A stretch of 37,435 nt of DNA from an uncultured Rhodospirillales bacterium (lineage in GTDB: Bacteria; Pseudomonadota; Alphaproteobacteria; Azospirillales; Azospirillaceae), in NCBI GenBank assembly GCA_903927615.1, contig CAIYNU010000070.1, positions 1 to 37,435 of the forward strand, given 5' to 3'. The notes under the pieces were generated by a model. It did not search any database. It was not told where the DNA came from and saw nothing but the letters and a program-made list of their open reading frames with translations. Numbering within the stretch: position 1 is the first letter of the stretch; every line of letters begins with the position of its first letter. Made by a program: the position numbers and the translations under genes. This document shows positions 22,574 to 32,242 of the stretch, in pieces.

Positions 22574-25555
22574 TTACTGGACCGTGACACCGCTGGCTGC
22601 GGCGCTTTCGGCCAGACTGAACAGGTCATCGCCATCAACGATGAGCACGACTTTGCCGTCCCCGGAAATTGACGCGCCGCCCACCCCCGGGATGGCGGCC
22701 AGTTGCGGGTGGATTTCCCGCACGAAAAGTTCCTGGCGCCGATGCAACCGTTCGATCTCGACCCCGATCCGCTGGCGTCCCCGGGCCAGGACGACGATCG
22801 GGCGGTGGGTGAACAGCGAAACTTGTTCCCCGACTTTGGTGAAGCCCAGCAGGTCGCTGAGCCGGAACACCGGCAGGTACTTGTTCCGGAGGAGAATGGC
22901 CGGACGCCCCCGCACGAGTTGATAGGTGTCGCTGTCGACCTCGTAGATTTCCGACAGGAAACGCTCGGGGATGGCCAGCGTCCGTCCGGAACTCTCGACC
23001 ATCAACACCCGTTGTATGGCGGCCGACAGGGGCAGTTGCAGCAGGACCGTGGTGCCCTGGCCGGGCCGGGTTTCCACCGAGATCAGGCCGCCCATGCGCA
23101 AGACGTTGGTGCGCACCACATCCATGCCGACGCCCCGGCCGGAGGTTTCGCTCACCTGATCGGCGGTGGAGAAGCCGGGGGCGAAGATGAAGTTGATGAC
23201 GTCGTCGGTGCTCAGCCGTTGGGCTTCCGCGGCCCCGACCAGGCCGCGCTCGATGGCCTTGCGCCGGATGCGTTCCACGTCGATGCCGCCGCCATCGTCG
23301 GTGATTTCGATTTCAACCCGGTTGCCCCGGCTGACGGCGGTCAGATGCAGGGTTGCCAGGGCCGGTTTGCCCGCCCTTTGCCGGTGCTCGGGGCTTTCGA
23401 TGCCGTGATCGACGGCGTTGCGCACCATGTGCATCAGAGGATCCAGCAGCAGATCGACCATGCCCTTGTCGATCCGCACCTCGGCCCCGGTGGTCTCCAA
23501 CTTGACCTGCTTGCCCTTGGCCTGGGCGATGTCGCGGACCACCCGGGGAAACCGGTTGAACAGGGTATCGATGGCCACCACCCGCAGTTCCATGGTGGCG
23601 TCTTGCAGATGGGACACGGCGGTGCCAAGCTGTTCGTCGGCCCGCAGGAAGGCGGACCAGGCCTGCTCGATGGCCTGAAGGTGCTGGCTGGCGTCCTCGT
23701 TGCCGTTCTTGCTGAGACTCTCCCGCAGGCCGGCCAGTGCGGCCTCGGTGGCGCCGGTTCGGGCCGTGGTGTGCATCATGTTGCTGATGGTGACCATCTC
23801 GCCGATTTGCGCCATGAGCTGGTCGATGGTTTCGCCGCGCACCCGGAGGACGTTGCCGCCCTTGCCGGCCGTTCCCGGGCTGCGCGCCGGGCGGTCGGAC
23901 TCGCCGCCCGCCGAGCGCCCGGGTCGCGCGGCTCCCGCCACGGCCGGGGCCGACGCTTCGGGCGGGGTCCGGACCTTGCACGAGCGCATGCGGATGAGCT
24001 GACCGGCGGGGTCCAACCCGGCGATGCGCGCCGCCACCGTTGCCGGCTCCAGTTCGGACACCACCAGAAACTCGAACCACGTCTTGTCGTCGACGAAGAC
24101 GGTCCGGTTGGTGATGGCCGTGGTTTCGCTTTTCACCCAGTTGACGAAGGCCAGGGTCAGTTGTTCCGAGCCTTCGAGATAAGCCGAGATTTCGTAAAGC
24201 TGGGTCCGGCCGCCCCGCACCGCCGCAACCAACTCCTGGATGTTTTCGGCGGAGAGGATTTCTACCAGTTCCGGCCGGATGTCGTAGTCACCCAGCACAC
24301 GCTTGAGCGCCGACACCGGGTCTATGCCTTCGGTGGTCTTGCTGCTCACCAGCACCGCCTGGCGGAAGCGGTCCAGGACGCCATCGGCAACGCCTGGCTC
24401 CAGGTCGCGCCAGCGTCCCATCTCTTCCGAGATGTTGGTCAGCAACCCGCAGACTTCCCGGGTCAGCGTCAGCAGCTCGGGATAGACGTGCATCTCGTGG
24501 TGAGCCACCCGAGTGAACACATCCTCGACCATCAGGAGCAGGCGTGACGATTGATGCAGGTTAAGGAATACGAAGAACGTGCAGGCCGAACGGCTCAGCA
24601 CCGCGAGTTCCTCGGCCAGGGCCTCATCGCTGGCGGTGGCGCGCGACGGGTCGGCCGAGAACCGGCTGAGGACGTCCAGTATGGACTCGATGATCAGATT
24701 GACCTCGGCCTGGAGCGCGCCGCCCAGTCGGTCGGCCAGTCCCTGCCCGGCGATTTCCGCCGACGATTCCCGTTCGATCAGTTCGAAATCGGCGCGGATG
24801 CGCCCCAGCGTCTCGATCACCAGCCGCTTGGTGTCTTCGGCCGGTTCCTGCCCCAGGCAGGCCCGCAGACTGGCCAGGGACACCGCCAGGCCCAGAAACT
24901 CCATGACCTCGGTGGCGTGCAACAGGGTGTCGATGGCCTCCACCGCCGCGTTCCGGACGCCGGGGTCCGCCAGTTCGGCGGTGGCGCACCGGGCGATGGC
25001 GGGCAGATGGTCGCGAACCATCTCGGCATAGTAGCGGAGCATGTCCACGTCGGGGCCGAGCGGCGGCGTGGTTTCGGCGGGCGGTTCTTCGGGGGCGGGC
25101 GCCATCGTCTGACCGGCCGGCGGTTCGGATCCGGCCGCTCGGGCCGGCGTCGGGGGCGATGGCTTGGACCGGGCGGAGAAGGCGGCCTCTAACGTCCCGA
25201 TCAGCCCATCCGGCACCGGTGCGCTGCGTCGCTCCGTGACCGCCGCTTCCCGCAGGCCCTTCAGGACATCGACGGCATGCAGCAGGACCGCGATCAGCTC
25301 GGAATCAAGGGTGCAGGTCCCTTCCCGCACCAAGCCCAGCACGTTCTCGGCGTGATGGGACACTTCCTCCATGCCCTTCATGTCCATGGAGCGGGACAGG
25401 CCCTTGACCGAGTGGAAGGACCGGAATAACTGGGCGATGTCGGCGGCGACCACCGTCTGGGTTTCAGCGGCGACCAGCAGAGGCTCGATAATTTCGAAAT
25501 GCTCTTCGGTTTCGGCGGCAAACTCCCGCCACAAGGTCTCCGCCAGGTCGGACAT
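22574..25555 (-). CDS. cheA: Chemotaxis histidine kinase CheA
   Basis: A 993-aa CheA, longer than the usual ~650-750. The N-terminal HPt domain has its phosphoacceptor in FRSFHSVKGLSRSMDM (His48). A Pro-rich linker, a helical segment (~170-400) and a P2-like alpha/beta segment near residues 450-535 (LYEISAYLEGSEQLTLAFVNWVK onward) follow. Then come the dimerisation helices (~575-660), the ATPase (N-box HMVRNAVDHGIESPEHR, DDGGGID, GRGVGMDVVRTNV, GQGTTV) and a C-terminal CheW-like domain (~860-985). The CheA core is complete, and no receiver is fused. AAGGAG lies eight bases before the ATG. The extra helical region between P1 and P3 is its unusual feature. Confidence 0.95.
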   Translation of the reverse strand: MSDLAETLWREFAAETEEHFEIIEPLLVAAETQTVVAADIAQLFRSFHSVKGLSRSMDMKGMEEVSHHAENVLGLVREGTCTLDSELIAVLLHAVDVLKGLREAAVTERRSAPVPDGLIGTLEAAFSARSKPSPPTPARAAGSEPPAGQTMAPAPEEPPAETTPPLGPDVDMLRYYAEMVRDHLPAIARCATAELADPGVRNAAVEAIDTLLHATEVMEFLGLAVSLASLRACLGQEPAEDTKRLVIETLGRIRADFELIERESSAEIAGQGLADRLGGALQAEVNLIIESILDVLSRFSADPSRATASDEALAEELAVLSRSACTFFVFLNLHQSSRLLLMVEDVFTRVAHHEMHVYPELLTLTREVCGLLTNISEEMGRWRDLEPGVADGVLDRFRQAVLVSSKTTEGIDPVSALKRVLGDYDIRPELVEILSAENIQELVAAVRGGRTQLYEISAYLEGSEQLTLAFVNWVKSETTAITNRTVFVDDKTWFEFLVVSELEPATVAARIAGLDPAGQLIRMRSCKVRTPPEASAPAVAGAARPGRSAGGESDRPARSPGTAGKGGNVLRVRGETIDQLMAQIGEMVTISNMMHTTARTGATEAALAGLRESLSKNGNEDASQHLQAIEQAWSAFLRADEQLGTAVSHLQDATMELRVVAIDTLFNRFPRVVRDIAQAKGKQVKLETTGAEVRIDKGMVDLLLDPLMHMVRNAVDHGIESPEHRQRAGKPALATLHLTAVSRGNRVEIEITDDGGGIDVERIRRKAIERGLVGAAEAQRLSTDDVINFIFAPGFSTADQVSETSGRGVGMDVVRTNVLRMGGLISVETRPGQGTTVLLQLPLSAAIQRVLMVESSGRTLAIPERFLSEIYEVDSDTYQLVRGRPAILLRNKYLPVFRLSDLLGFTKVGEQVSLFTHRPIVVLARGRQRIGVEIERLHRRQELFVREIHPQLAAIPGVGGASISGDGKVVLIVDGDDLFSLAESAAASGVTVQ

Positions 25556-25581
25556 CGTCAGTACGCTCCTTCGCTCCGCGG

Positions 25582-25989
25582 TTACGCCGGCAATCCGCAG
25601 GCTTTGCGAATGGATTTGACGATATCGCTGCCCTTTTTGGCGGCGATATCCAGGCTCATGGAGCCCGACGGCTTGGCGATGACGTCGAACGCGCCCAACC
25701 GGCGGGCCTCCATCGCCTGGGCCGAGCCGACCTGCGCCACCGAAGAAATGATGATGACCTTTGCTTTGCTGGTCAGCTTGAGTCGCTTCAGGGCTTCCAG
25801 GCCGTTCATCTCGGGCATTTCGATGTCGAGCAGGATCACGTCGGGCGCCAGCTTGCCGACTTTCTCCAGCGCAATCTTACCATTCTCGGCCTCGCCGACG
25901 ACGGAGAGGTCGGAGTCGGCCTTGACGATGTCGGCAATCAGCGTGCGCATCATGAACGAATCATCGACAACCATAACACTCTTTGCCAT
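25582..25989 (-). CDS. Single-domain response regulator of the chemosensory operon (CheB-like receiver)
   Basis: A 135-aa stand-alone receiver domain with the acidic pair in MVVDDSFMM, phosphoacceptor Asp55 in VILLDIEMPEMNG, SSV as the Thr/Ser switch region and the conserved Lys in FDVIAKPSG. The sequence after the phosphorylation site (IEMPEMNGLEALKRL, ARRLGAFDVIAKPSGSMSLDI) resembles CheB receiver domains more than flagellar CheY. It is co-directional between cheB (gap 49 nt) and cheA (gap 26 nt) with AAGGAGG before its ATG. It is the only free receiver in the operon and hence the likely soluble output or a phosphate sink. Confidence 0.92.
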   Translation of the reverse strand: MAKSVMVVDDSFMMRTLIADIVKADSDLSVVGEAENGKIALEKVGKLAPDVILLDIEMPEMNGLEALKRLKLTSKAKVIIISSVAQVGSAQAMEARRLGAFDVIAKPSGSMSLDIAAKKGSDIVKSIRKACGLPA

Positions 25990-26038
25990 TTCGCAGTTCC
26001 TCCTTGAAGACGGTTAAACCCGGGCCAGCCTATACGCC

Positions 26039-27142
26039 CTATTTATTACACCATTCGCGTAGCTTGGCACCCAAATCATCAATGGACAAGACGAAGGAGG
26101 CCGAGCCCTGGTCGATCACCGCCTGGGGCATGCCGCCGATCACACACGAAGCCGGCGTCTGGACCAGCACCGGCAGACCGCGGTCGGAAAAGCGCCGGCT
26201 GCCCCGGGTGCCGTCGCAGCCCATGCCGGTCAGCACCACCGCGATCGGCGATTCGCTGACCCGCAAGGCCGATTCGAACAGCACGTCGGCGTTCGGATGA
26301 ATCGGCGCATCGGGAACGACCCGAATGTTCAGCAGTTTGTGGCCGCCGATGCCGTGGCCGATGAGGCCGTCCTTGCCGCCCGGAATAATGACCACCCGCC
26401 CGGGCGGGAGCACCATACCGTCTTCGCCTTCGCAGACATCGAGGCCGGTTTCCTGCTTGAGATGTTCGGCAAAGCTGGCGGTGTAGTAGGGAGGCATGTG
26501 TTGGGCCACCACCATCGGACAGCGCAACCGGCCGCAGGCTTTCAGCAATCCCGGAAAGGTCTTGGGTCCGCCGGTGGATACGCCCACCACCACCAGATCC
26601 ACCGACTTTGGCGCCTTGCCGGTCCGCAACCGTGGCGCTTCGGGATGGCCGGTTGACGTGGGGGGCGGAGTGGGGGCGACCGCACCGGCTCGAAGCGCGG
26701 CGCTTGCGCCGGGGCCGGCCCAGGCACTGGTGGCCAGCAGGGGCCGGCGGCCCCAATAGCGGATTTTCTCCCGTAACTCCCGGTCAACCTGGACGATATC
26801 GAGCTGGACGAAACTCGAGGACTTGGAAATGAAATCGACGGCCCCGGCTTCCAGGGCCTCCAGCGTCACTTTGGCGCCCTTTTGGGTCAGGCTGCTGAGC
26901 ATGATCACCGGTGTCGGCCGTTCGGCCATGATCATTCGGGTCGCGCTGACCCCGTCCAGGTCGGGCATCTCCACGTCCATGGTGATCACGTCGGGCTTCA
27001 ATTCGCGCGCCAGATTGACCGCGGCAACGCCGTTGCGCGCCTCGCCGACGACCTCGATCTCGGTATCCACCGCCACCATCTTGCGCACGGCGATGCGCAT
27101 GAACCCTGAATCGTCGGCGATCAGGAGCCGGATTGGCTTCAT
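26039..27142 (-). CDS. cheB: Protein-glutamate methylesterase CheB
   Basis: A 367-aa adaptation enzyme that removes receptor methyl groups. The receiver domain (1-~125) has Asp56 in VITMDVEMPDLDG; the usual Lys-Pro is Lys-Ser here (FISKSSS). A Pro/Ala linker (~135-178) leads to the esterase domain with the catalytic triad visible as Ser189 (GVSTGG), His215 (AQHMPP) and Asp310 (GMGCDG). The ATG overlaps the stop of the triple-CheW gene by four bases, so the two are translationally coupled. It belongs to the same minus-strand operon as cheA and cheR. Confidence 0.95.
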   Translation of the reverse strand: MKPIRLLIADDSGFMRIAVRKMVAVDTEIEVVGEARNGVAAVNLARELKPDVITMDVEMPDLDGVSATRMIMAERPTPVIMLSSLTQKGAKVTLEALEAGAVDFISKSSSFVQLDIVQVDRELREKIRYWGRRPLLATSAWAGPGASAALRAGAVAPTPPPTSTGHPEAPRLRTGKAPKSVDLVVVGVSTGGPKTFPGLLKACGRLRCPMVVAQHMPPYYTASFAEHLKQETGLDVCEGEDGMVLPPGRVVIIPGGKDGLIGHGIGGHKLLNIRVVPDAPIHPNADVLFESALRVSESPIAVVLTGMGCDGTRGSRRFSDRGLPVLVQTPASCVIGGMPQAVIDQGSASFVLSIDDLGAKLREWCNK

Positions 27143-28644
27143 CAGGCGACAAGCTCCCTGGCTATCCCGGCGTCTTCCTCGGCCGTCTCGTTGTCGTTGG
27201 GCGCGTCTTCCAGGGCGTTGACATCAAGGATGTTGACCAACCGGTTGCCGACCCGTCCGACGCCGCATAACAAACGGTCCGACGGTGCCCTGGCGCCGCC
27301 CGGCGCCCCATGGACGGCGGCCCCCAGGATCGATGATTCGGGAACCCGGACCAACCGTTCGACGGCGCCGACCGCCAGCGCCCACAGGCCAAAGGCGTCA
27401 GGACGGTTGGTGCGGACCACCACATAGGCGTCGGCGGTTTCGCCCAAGGCGGCCCCGAAGGCCAGTCCCAGGTCGGCGGTGGGCAGCACGCGCCCGCCGA
27501 TTTCAGTCATGCCCACCCGTAGCCGGGCGGCTGCGGGCAGTCCGGTGGGGGGGGTGTAGTTGGCCACCCGCTCGATACAGCCGATGTCGATGGCGCAAAC
27601 CTCGGTATTCACGCGAACCAGCAGCATCCTGCGTTCCTTCTCGGGGACCAGGGCCACCGTATCGGCGCCCGCCCGGTTGCGTGGCAGGAAGGCGCGCAAA
27701 CGCCGGAGCATCGGGTCCGAGATCAGGCCGTCGGGTTCCAGGAAAATGGTGACGGTGCCGTCGTCGCCGATAAGGAAGCTGTCGATGCCGGCGGAGGATT
27801 CGGTGGTGGCTTCGCGCCGGCTGACCGGATACCGGCGGATGCCCAGCAAGGCACTGCACTGAAAGACCAGCGGCAAGCCGCGGGCGGTGACCGCCACCAT
27901 ACTGGTTTCGTCCCGGTCGGTCGGCATCCCCAGCAACCGCGCCAGCGAAATCACCAGCCGCGGTTGGCCGCGCAGCACCGAAATTCCGGCGACATAGTCG
28001 GGCGTGTCGGGCAACGGGGTGAGGGCGCCGTCCAGATAGACCTCCAGGACCCGCAATAAGGGAAAGGCGTAGCGTTCCTTGCCGACCATGACGGCGAGGC
28101 TGGGGATGACCTCTTCCCGGGTCCGGCGACCGCCGGCGGGGTCGCTGGCATCACTGTCGCCCAGGATCACCGGTTGGCCCCGGCGACCGGTCGCGGAGGC
28201 GTTGGCGATCCCGTCCAGTCCGATTCGCTCGGGCCGCAACAGCAAGACCGGCTGGTTTTCGTAGCGAAACACCCCGGCCAGCCGGTCCCGGTGGTCGGCT
28301 GCCCCCAGTTCCTGGGCCCGGTCGTCATCCAGGTCGTCCACCGGGGCGATCTCGGTATCCTCGACTCGAAGCATGCGCCAGGCGGCACCGACCCGCAAGG
28401 CACATTCGTTGCCGCCGCAGGCCAGAACCACCAGTTGACCTTCGCCCTGGTTTTCGCCGGGCAAACTCAGCAACGCCCCCAGGTCAATTTGGGGTAGGAC
28501 CTTGCCGCCCAGTGCCACCAGTCCGTCGACATGGCGGGGCACGAATGGCAGCGGGGTGACCTCCGCCACGTCATCCACATGCCGGACGCTGTCGGCCGGC
28601 AGGGCATAAGGCCGTCCCCTCACTTCGAACACCAGGACTCGCAT
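27142..28644 (-). CDS. Triple-CheW-domain scaffold protein
   Basis: A 500-aa protein made of three consecutive CheW-like domains and little else. Domain 1 is ~1-140 (VLVFEVRGRPYALPADSVRHV, HVDGLVALGGKVLPQIDLGALL). Domain 2 is ~180-325 (SLAVMVGKERYAFPLLRVLEVY, YVAGISVLRGQPRLVISLARLLG). Domain 3 is ~345-475 (MLLVRVNTEVCAIDIGCIERV, MTEIGGRVLPTADLGLAFG). There is no receiver, so it is not CheV. It may bridge several receptors and CheA molecules in an array. The stop overlaps the cheB start. Multi-CheW proteins are known but uncommon. Confidence 0.88.
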   Translation of the reverse strand: MRVLVFEVRGRPYALPADSVRHVDDVAEVTPLPFVPRHVDGLVALGGKVLPQIDLGALLSLPGENQGEGQLVVLACGGNECALRVGAAWRMLRVEDTEIAPVDDLDDDRAQELGAADHRDRLAGVFRYENQPVLLLRPERIGLDGIANASATGRRGQPVILGDSDASDPAGGRRTREEVIPSLAVMVGKERYAFPLLRVLEVYLDGALTPLPDTPDYVAGISVLRGQPRLVISLARLLGMPTDRDETSMVAVTARGLPLVFQCSALLGIRRYPVSRREATTESSAGIDSFLIGDDGTVTIFLEPDGLISDPMLRRLRAFLPRNRAGADTVALVPEKERRMLLVRVNTEVCAIDIGCIERVANYTPPTGLPAAARLRVGMTEIGGRVLPTADLGLAFGAALGETADAYVVVRTNRPDAFGLWALAVGAVERLVRVPESSILGAAVHGAPGGARAPSDRLLCGVGRVGNRLVNILDVNALEDAPNDNETAEEDAGIARELVA

Positions 28645-28726
28645 GTGCCTAATCCTTACGTTTCCCTGCTGCCGGTGATGAAGGGCAGGGGCCGGGGTCC
28701 CCCGTCCTGGTCGGACACCGACGGTC

Positions 28727-30400
28727 TCAGAATGTGAAGCGTTCGACTTCCGTCCTGGTCTGTCCGGTCAGGCGCGCCAGTTCGACCACGGTCGCCGCAA
28801 CCTCTTCCGAGGCGGCGGCGTTGGTCTCGCCGATGCGCGACAACTCCTCAACCCGGGTGCGGATCGTCTCCATGGACGTCGCCTGTTCTTCCATGGCGGC
28901 GGCGATGGCGGCGGCGGTGCGATCGGTTTCGCTGACGCCACTGGCGATGCGGTCGATACTTTCGCCCACGGCCCGGGCGCTGTCGACACCCCGGGTGGCA
29001 TCGGTGGATGCCTGGCGGATCAGGGTGTTGATCTCGTCCACCGATTTGCCGGAATGATCGGCCAGCTTGCCCACCTCCTCCGCCACCACGGCGAATCCTT
29101 TGCCGGCGTCGCCGGCCCGCGCCGCTTCGATGGCGGCGTTCAGGGACAGCATGTTGGTCTGGTTGGCGATGCGGCCGATCACGTTGGTGATCTTGGAAAT
29201 GCTGCGGGTATTGTTGGCGATGGCGTTGACCGACGACACCATGCCCGAGACGTTTTCACTGCCCTCCGCCACCAGGGTTGCGGCATGCCGGGCGTGATCG
29301 CTGGATTGTCTGGCGTTGGACGAGACTTCGTCGATGGCTTTGGCGGATTGCCGAATCCCGACCAGAATATGCTTCACCGCGTTGAACTGCCCTTGGGCGC
29401 CGTCGGAAATCTGACCGATCGCGGTGCTGACTTCACTGGTGGCCATCGCCACCTGTTTGACATTGCCCATCACCGCATGCATGGCGCGCGACAGTCCTTC
29501 AAGGGACTCGTTGAGATTGTTCTTCAGACGCGCCGCATCGCCCCGGGCCGCCACCGACACCCGGGCGGACAGGTCCCGGGCGGCCACCCGCGCCATGACC
29601 TCGTTGATTCCCTGGACCACCGCATCGAATTCGGACATCAGCGCATTGAACGCTTCGGCGGTGCGGCCGAACTCGTCCTGCCGGCGGACCGTCACCCGCC
29701 GGGACAAATCCCCCGACTGCTGGAGCTCGTCGATCCCCGAGCGCAGGTGGCTCAGTTCGCCCAGAATTTCCCGGGCGAGCAGGGCGGCGATCCCCATGCC
29801 CAGGGCCGCGATGAGCAGCATGGCGATCACCACCGCGGTCCGAGCCTTGTCGGCGCTCTCGGCGCCTTGCCGGGAACTTTCTTTACCATTCGCGTCATTC
29901 AGGGCGACGGCGGCATCGGTTGTGGCCTCCAACTGTCTGAAGGTCGCGCTGCTGTTGGTCAAATAGTGGGTGATGGCGTCGGCCTGCTTCTTCTGGCGGA
30001 GCAGGTCTTGGGTCGCCTTGCCCGCCTGGAGGACCTGAGCCCACCCGTTGGTCATCTGATCGAGGAGTCGCTGTTCCTCCGCCGATCGTGCCAGTGGGGC
30101 GTAGGTCTTAAAAAAAGTGTCGACCTGTTCGGCCGTTTGGGACATCCGGTCGATCTGGGCCGCGACCTCGTCGTCGCTGCGCGCCAGCAGCACCCGGGCC
30201 TCGGCACGACGGTAGATGCCGAACTGCTGCACCAGATGGCTGAGGGCGGTGACGCTGGGCAACCGGTCCGAGGCGACCTCGTCAAGGTGTCCGGTGATGA
30301 CATTCAGTTGCGCGATGGCGAACACGCCCTGGCCCACCGAAAGCAACACCATCAGACCGAAGGCAAGGAACAGCCTGGTGCGGACGGAAATATCCTTCAT
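28727..30400 (-). CDS. Methyl-accepting chemotaxis protein (4HB-type sensor)
   Basis: A 557-aa chemoreceptor. TM1 (~8-30) is followed by a helical periplasmic four-helix-bundle-like region (~35-185), TM2 (~193-213), a HAMP region (~215-270) and a signalling domain with the hairpin tip [37 protein letters not shown]. It ends in EVERFTF with no CheR/CheB tether pentapeptide. The longer frame begins 11 codons earlier, but [10 protein letters not shown] at 30400 is the natural start, with AGGGGAG about eleven bases before it. It is the third receptor of the operon, 82 nt upstream of the triple-CheW gene. The ligand is unknown. Confidence 0.94.
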   Translation of the reverse strand: MKDISVRTRLFLAFGLMVLLSVGQGVFAIAQLNVITGHLDEVASDRLPSVTALSHLVQQFGIYRRAEARVLLARSDDEVAAQIDRMSQTAEQVDTFFKTYAPLARSAEEQRLLDQMTNGWAQVLQAGKATQDLLRQKKQADAITHYLTNSSATFRQLEATTDAAVALNDANGKESSRQGAESADKARTAVVIAMLLIAALGMGIAALLAREILGELSHLRSGIDELQQSGDLSRRVTVRRQDEFGRTAEAFNALMSEFDAVVQGINEVMARVAARDLSARVSVAARGDAARLKNNLNESLEGLSRAMHAVMGNVKQVAMATSEVSTAIGQISDGAQGQFNAVKHILVGIRQSAKAIDEVSSNARQSSDHARHAATLVAEGSENVSGMVSSVNAIANNTRSISKITNVIGRIANQTNMLSLNAAIEAARAGDAGKGFAVVAEEVGKLADHSGKSVDEINTLIRQASTDATRGVDSARAVGESIDRIASGVSETDRTAAAIAAAMEEQATSMETIRTRVEELSRIGETNAAASEEVAATVVELARLTGQTRTEVERFTF

Positions 30401-30474
30401 GATTCGAGCAACTCCCCTGCCAACGTCAGGCACTGTGCCGGTATAGCCCCAAGGCTAACCCGATAAAATCGGCC

Positions 30475-32163
30475 CTAAAAAACAAAAGCATCAATCTTCG
30501 CCCGGGTGTGATCGGCCAGTCGCGCCAGCTCAATCATCGTTACCGTGACCTCCTCGGCGGCGGTGGCGTTGCCTTCACCGATCCGGGACAGGTCTTCAAT
30601 GTTCGAGCTGATCGCGATAACCGCCGCGCTTTGCTGCTCCATGGCGGCGGCAATGGCCGCGGCCATTCGATCACTCTCCTCGGTGGTACCGACAATGCGG
30701 GTCATCCCGTCATCCACCGACTGCGCCAATTGGACACCGCGCATGGTTTCGGCAAAGGCCTTTTCGTTGTGCGACGCGATTTCGGTTGCCGATTGGCTGG
30801 TTTGTTCGGCGAGTTTGCCCACGGCTTCGGCCACCACGGCAAAACCCCGGCCGGCCTCGCCGGCCCGCGCCGCCTCAATCGAGGCATTGAGCGACAGCAG
30901 GTTGGTTTGGGCGGCCACACGCTCGATGGTTTCGGCGATCCGCGCCACCTCCATGGCGTTGTCGGAAATGGTATTGGTCAAATCGACCAGGGCGGCAACC
31001 GTGTCCCGGTTGTCGGTCACCGCGGCGGCGGCGTCCCGGGCGCAGGTGCTCGACGCTTGGGCCTTGGCCGAAGCCTCCTCGATGGAACGGGAGGTTCGTC
31101 GGATGCCGGCGGTAATTTGTCGAAGCACACCGACCTGGGTCTGGGCGCCATCGGCGATCTGGCCGATGGCCAGGTTCACCTGATCGGTTGCGGTGGCCAT
31201 CTGACGGATGTTGCCCTTGACCGCGTTCAGGAAGCCCGCCAGCGACTCGATGGAGCGGTTGACGCTCTCCTTGATGTCGTTCACCAGGCGGCTGGGCGCC
31301 TCGGCGGCCACCCGATGGGACAGATTGCCGGCGGCGACGGCGGACATCACCGTCTTCAGGTCGGTCAGCACCGGTTCCAGATCATCGAGAAACCCATTGA
31401 GCGCCATGGCGGCCTGGCCCAGTTCATCCTTGCTGCGGACCCGGGCCCGAATCGACAGGTCGCCGGTGGTCTCGATGGCCAGCAGCGTTTGCTTCAGGTC
31501 GTTGGCCGGTCCGATCACGCCGGCGCCGATCAGCAGGGATGCGGCGCCGATGGCCAGCACGGTCGCGGCCAGCAAGGCGAAAATGCCGCGGGAGTCCCGT
31601 TGCGCCTGGTGGTGAACGTCATCGACGTAAACCCCGGAACCGATGATCCAACCCCACCGGTCATAGGCCTTGACGAAGGAGACCTTGTCCACCGGGGTCT
31701 GATTGTCGCCCGGCCGCCACCATTTGTAGTCGATGAACCCGGATCCGGTGCTTTTCACTGTCTTCACCATCTCCACGAACAGGTATTTTCCGTCCGGGTC
31801 GGTGAAGTTCGAAAGGTCTTTGCCGTTCATCTCGGGCTTGAGCGGGTGCATCACCATGCGGGGGTGAAGATCATTGACCCACAGGTAGTTGTTGCCCTGG
31901 TAGCGCATGGTCCCGATGATGGCCAAGGCGGCACTGCGGGCTTGCTCGTCCGACATTTCGCCCCGGGCGGCCTTGTCGCCGAAGGCGGCGACGACGCTGT
32001 AACCGCTTTCTACGAGGGACTTCACTTCACTCCGATGAGACTCCATCAAGCTCGAGTCCAACTGCCCGACCGCCACCGCTGCCACCAGGATTAGCATCAC
32101 AAATACAATTGAAAATTGTGCAACGAGCTTTGCGTGCAATCCTTTAAGGCTGAACTTGACCAT
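30475..32163 (-). CDS. Methyl-accepting chemotaxis protein with single Cache sensor
   Basis: A 562-aa chemoreceptor. TM1 (~12-33) precedes a periplasmic sCache_2-type sensor (~40-190), recognisable from NNYLWVNDLHPRMVMHPLKPEMNGKDLSNFTDP, FIDYKWWRPG and WGWIIGSGVYVDDV. TM2 (~198-220), HAMP and a cytoplasmic signalling domain follow, with tip [38 protein letters not shown]. It ends in AKIDAFVF, an aromatic end like the neighbouring receptor. sCache_2 sensors generally bind small organic acids; this ligand is not predictable. It lies between the other two receptors with gaps of 74 and 79 nt. Confidence 0.95.
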   Translation of the reverse strand: MVKFSLKGLHAKLVAQFSIVFVMLILVAAVAVGQLDSSLMESHRSEVKSLVESGYSVVAAFGDKAARGEMSDEQARSAALAIIGTMRYQGNNYLWVNDLHPRMVMHPLKPEMNGKDLSNFTDPDGKYLFVEMVKTVKSTGSGFIDYKWWRPGDNQTPVDKVSFVKAYDRWGWIIGSGVYVDDVHHQAQRDSRGIFALLAATVLAIGAASLLIGAGVIGPANDLKQTLLAIETTGDLSIRARVRSKDELGQAAMALNGFLDDLEPVLTDLKTVMSAVAAGNLSHRVAAEAPSRLVNDIKESVNRSIESLAGFLNAVKGNIRQMATATDQVNLAIGQIADGAQTQVGVLRQITAGIRRTSRSIEEASAKAQASSTCARDAAAAVTDNRDTVAALVDLTNTISDNAMEVARIAETIERVAAQTNLLSLNASIEAARAGEAGRGFAVVAEAVGKLAEQTSQSATEIASHNEKAFAETMRGVQLAQSVDDGMTRIVGTTEESDRMAAAIAAAMEQQSAAVIAISSNIEDLSRIGEGNATAAEEVTVTMIELARLADHTRAKIDAFVF

Positions 32164-32242
32164 TGTCGGCGATCCTGTTTGAGGTCAACCGCGCTTGAGC
32201 GGGATGTTCGTCCACCATAAATGAGGACCGGTTGAAAGGGGG

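Noticed and set aside
22703-24547. Plus-strand open frame of 614 codons opposite cheA
   Set aside because: High-GC antisense shadow rich in His/Gly/Gln; the minus-strand CheA is complete and explains the DNA.
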